5,509 nt of DNA, taken from contig JBBRXJ010000118.1 in NCBI GenBank assembly GCA_038248505.1, forward strand, positions 1 through 5,509, given 5' to 3'. This document shows, piece after piece, positions 3,629-5,509 of this stretch. The first letter of the stretch is position 1; every line of letters starts with the position of its first letter. Position numbers and translations under genes: made by a program. The notes under the pieces were generated by a model. It did not search any database. It had not been told where the DNA came from and saw nothing but the letters and a program-made list of their open reading frames with translations. This stretch comes from JBBRXJ01 sp038248505 (GTDB taxonomy: Bacteria > Bacteroidota > Bacteroidia > Bacteroidales > JBBRXJ01).

Positions 3629-5509
3629 TTATTGTTTTTCAAAAGCTCCTAAGTCAGGATTAGTACCTAAAAATGGTAACCCAACGTTTACACCAGCATT
3701 GATTAAATCCGATCCAACAGCAAGTTTTAAATAAGTTATATCAGGTAAACTACCATCATACTTCCTAGGTAACTCTAATTGACTTCTATCTAAACTTATA
3801 AAATCTGCATCAGTTACCGTAACTACTGGATTAGAATCCCAACTATTATGCGTGTGTATTGAACTTACTACGTTGCTGCTTCCTACATATTGATTTGCAT
3901 ACGATATATTATTTCTAATACTGTCCGGTTGTGATCCTTTACTGAAATAAAAGCCTTTGCCATTATTTGTGGGACCATTCTTATAAGCCGTATTATTAAA
4001 GGCGTTAATACCAAAAGTATGGATAACAAAATTTTGATCAAACCCATTTCCTTTATTTTCAGCAGAAATACAATTTATTAACGTTCTCCGAACATCATTA
4101 TACGTAACCGCAGGGCCTGGAGGGCCAAGTTTCATACCGTTACCATCACCAGCATAAGTATTAGTTCCAAGTATAAACCCATTATGAAACGACCAACAAT
4201 TTTTAATAACCAATTTACCTGTAGTAGAATAACCGTAGAAATCAAAACCATCATCAGAATTATCCCATGAACGACACCCCTCTATATAATTTATACCATT
4301 TTCATCAGCAATAGAAGCATGAATACCATCCGAATTCCCATAAGGGTCAGTTGACGTATTAGGATCTTGATTTCTATACCCATCACAATTCAAAAGCTTG
4401 TTACCTGTACAAGAACCAGCAGAATTACTTAAACTTAATCCCATAGCATAGTTATCATGAACTTTAAAGTTTTCTACAATTGTATAATTGCAATCTAAAA
4501 AATAACAAGATTGATGAACAGCAATATGAGATACATTAGGAAACCCAGTAAATTCAAAACCTTTCCAATGCCAGTAATTGCCTGTAAAAGAGAATGAATA
4601 AATAGTGCCTCCGACAAAGCTAACAGTAGAAAGATTTATTATAGGCGTTTCTCCCGGATAATTAAACATCCTTATTAAATTACCTGGTGTACCATGCCTG
4701 AAACGTAATCGTATTGGATATTGACTTGTTGGATTTATTAAAGAATATGTACCACCCCTTACATAAATTAGATTACCGGGAAGAGCAACTGAATGAGCCT
4801 TCTCTATAGTAGCGAATGGTTGTGCAAATGTACCTGGATTAGTATCTAATCCAGTTGTTGATACGTAATAATTTGCTTCTAAATGTTCTATATTTAAATA
4901 TGTGTTTAAATCCGATCCAACAGCAAGTTTTAAATAAGTTATATCAGGTAAACTACCATCAGATTTTCTTTGGTATAAAAGTTGAGTATTATCTAAGCTT
5001 TGAAAATCAGAAGCGTCAACTGTTATCCCACCGTTCCAAGTATTATGATCTTGAACCAGATTAGTTACATGAAGGGCTTGTAAACTCCCACTAGGCTGAA
5101 ATAAATACGATATATTATTCCTAAGTGTATCATTCCCAGTGCCTTTTGATACAACAAAATTATATTTGTTATTATGTGCAATATTATTATACAGATTACA
5201 AGCAAAAGATTGACCAGTTAGATTATCAATGTTATGCGTAAATCCTGACAAAGGGTTATTTACGGCGATACAATTATTCAATACTCTTTTTAAAATTGTG
5301 GGTTCATTAAACTGTGTTCCCCCAAATTTAAACCCACAACCATCCCCTCTTCTTGTTTCAGTGTCGGGAATGTATCCATTATGCCATGCCCAACAGCTAT
5401 CATATTTAACAAATTGTCTATCATTTATATTATCATAACCATCATCGCTATTGTTCCATGCTCTATTACCTACTAATCTTGTTATACTGTTTACATCTGA
5501 GGAAGCAAC
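3629..5509 (-). CDS. Tandem PL9-like parallel beta-helix polysaccharide lyase/depolymerase, C-terminal 626 aa (5' end outside window)
   Basis: The frame is open to the right edge without a stop or start, so the gene continues beyond 5509; the TTG at 5281 is internal. Numbering visible residues from the edge, two copies of a right-handed parallel beta-helix are present. Copy A (about 1-201) is truncated by the window. Copy B (about 214-626) is complete and starts with the usual YYVSTTGLDTNPGT...FATIEKA...IYVRGGTYS module. Both carry the PL9 pectate-lyase hallmarks: NSDDGYD (D22, D23, D26) plus GFKFGG (K61) in A; SDG (D394), NSDDGFD (D419, D420, D423) plus GMKLG (K460) in B. These match, with near-identical spacing, the Ca2+-binding Asp cluster and catalytic Lys recalled for Dickeya Pel9A. 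A phage enzyme like this would be a tail-associated depolymerase of host capsule or pectin-like glycan. Substrate and virion location are inferred. It is the first visible gene of the late arm. Confidence 0.85.
   Translation of the reverse strand, partial: VASSDVNSITRLVGNRAWNNSDDGYDNINDRQFVKYDSCWAWHNGYIPDTETRRGDGCGFKFGGTQFNEPTILKRVLNNCIAVNNPLSGFTHNIDNLTGQSFACNLYNNIAHNNKYNFVVSKGTGNDTLRNNISYLFQPSGSLQALHVTNLVQDHNTWNGGITVDASDFQSLDNTQLLYQRKSDGSLPDITYLKLAVGSDLNTYLNIEHLEANYYVSTTGLDTNPGTFAQPFATIEKAHSVALPGNLIYVRGGTYSLINPTSQYPIRLRFRHGTPGNLIRMFNYPGETPIINLSTVSFVGGTIYSFSFTGNYWHWKGFEFTGFPNVSHIAVHQSCYFLDCNYTIVENFKVHDNYAMGLSLSNSAGSCTGNKLLNCDGYRNQDPNTSTDPYGNSDGIHASIADENGINYIEGCRSWDNSDDGFDFYGYSTTGKLVIKNCWSFHNGFILGTNTYAGDGNGMKLGPPGPAVTYNDVRRTLINCISAENKGNGFDQNFVIHTFGINAFNNTAYKNGPTNNGKGFYFSKGSQPDSIRNNISYANQYVGSSNVVSSIHTHNSWDSNPVVTVTDADFISLDRSQLELPRKYDGSLPDITYLKLAVGSDLINAGVNVGLPFLGTNPDLGAFEKQ
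3703..3758. repeat. 56-bp perfect direct repeat, copy in beta-helix copy B
   Basis: These bases are identical to 4906-4961, offset 1203 bp (401 codons), in the same reading frame. They encode the segment DGSLPDITYLKLAVGSDL just before the C-terminal GLPFLGTNPDLGAFE closing motif. Sequence on both sides is diverged. Confidence 0.95.
4906..4961. repeat. 56-bp perfect direct repeat, copy in beta-helix copy A
   Basis: This is the partner of 3703-3758. It lies at the junction between the two beta-helix copies: after DGSLPDITYLKLAVGSDL the protein runs NTYLNIEHLEAN into the YYVSTTG start of copy B instead of the normal closing motif, so copy A lacks its terminal cap. Confidence 0.95.

Noticed and set aside
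3616..3642. TTG start at 3642 for the holin candidate
   Set aside because: It would overlap the preceding stop and add only a K/N-rich peptide from an A-rich leader; the ATG at 3615 starts just before the first membrane segment.
3629..5281. Beta-helix gene starting at 5281
   Set aside because: The codon there is TTG, and the upstream frame continues to the window edge with clear domain homology (NSDDGYD, GFKFGG).
4855..5438. Two plus-strand 69-aa frames inside the beta-helix gene
   Set aside because: Antisense shadows of a gene with strong domain evidence.

Overview
The window looks like part of a phage genome, or an integrated prophage, from a low-GC member of the Bacteroidota. The DNA is A/T-rich. 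No start codon has a clear Shine-Dalgarno sequence, only A/T-rich leaders. The gene content (a YdaU/DUF1376-type replication protein, a stand-alone DnaA domain IV protein, a GH24 endolysin behind small membrane proteins, and a PL9-like beta-helix protein) fits temperate phages of that group. No integrase, capsid or terminase gene is present, so free phage versus prophage cannot be decided. No host gene is seen.

The layout is two converging arms. The + strand arm (1-1299) is a replication/early module: the 3' part of a DUF1376-type gene entering from the left, a 65-aa HTH-like protein, a 141-aa protein carrying a DnaA domain IV but no AAA+ ATPase, and a 70-aa protein of unknown function. The - strand arm (5509 down to 1306) reads like a late module: a large two-copy PL9-like parallel beta-helix protein entering from the right edge, a three-TM holin candidate, an 82-aa membrane protein, a membrane-anchored coiled-coil protein in the i-spanin position, a GH24 endolysin, and a 253-aa protein of unknown, possibly structural, function. 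Genes in this arm are tightly packed (1- and 4-nt overlaps, gaps of 0, 2 and 13 nt), consistent with one transcript. The arms meet tail to tail with six bases between stop codons.

Three non-coding signals stand out. First, the palindromic decamer AAGCATATGC is repeated inside the DUF1376-type gene, where its copies are read in all three codon phases. The last three copies are tandem at 12-bp spacing and are followed at once by a (GAAATA)4 tract and an almost pure A/T stretch. This is the architecture of an iteron origin embedded in a replication gene, as in lambda O. Second, a perfect 32-bp palindrome lies in the 3' end of the last late gene, close to the convergence point. Third, the beta-helix gene holds two catalytic-type domains sharing a perfect 56-bp direct repeat in otherwise diverged sequence.

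A plausible reading is that the early arm replicates the genome from an origin within the DUF1376-type gene, possibly with the DnaA-like protein as origin binder or modulator. The late arm would supply a polysaccharide-degrading virion enzyme and the lysis proteins.
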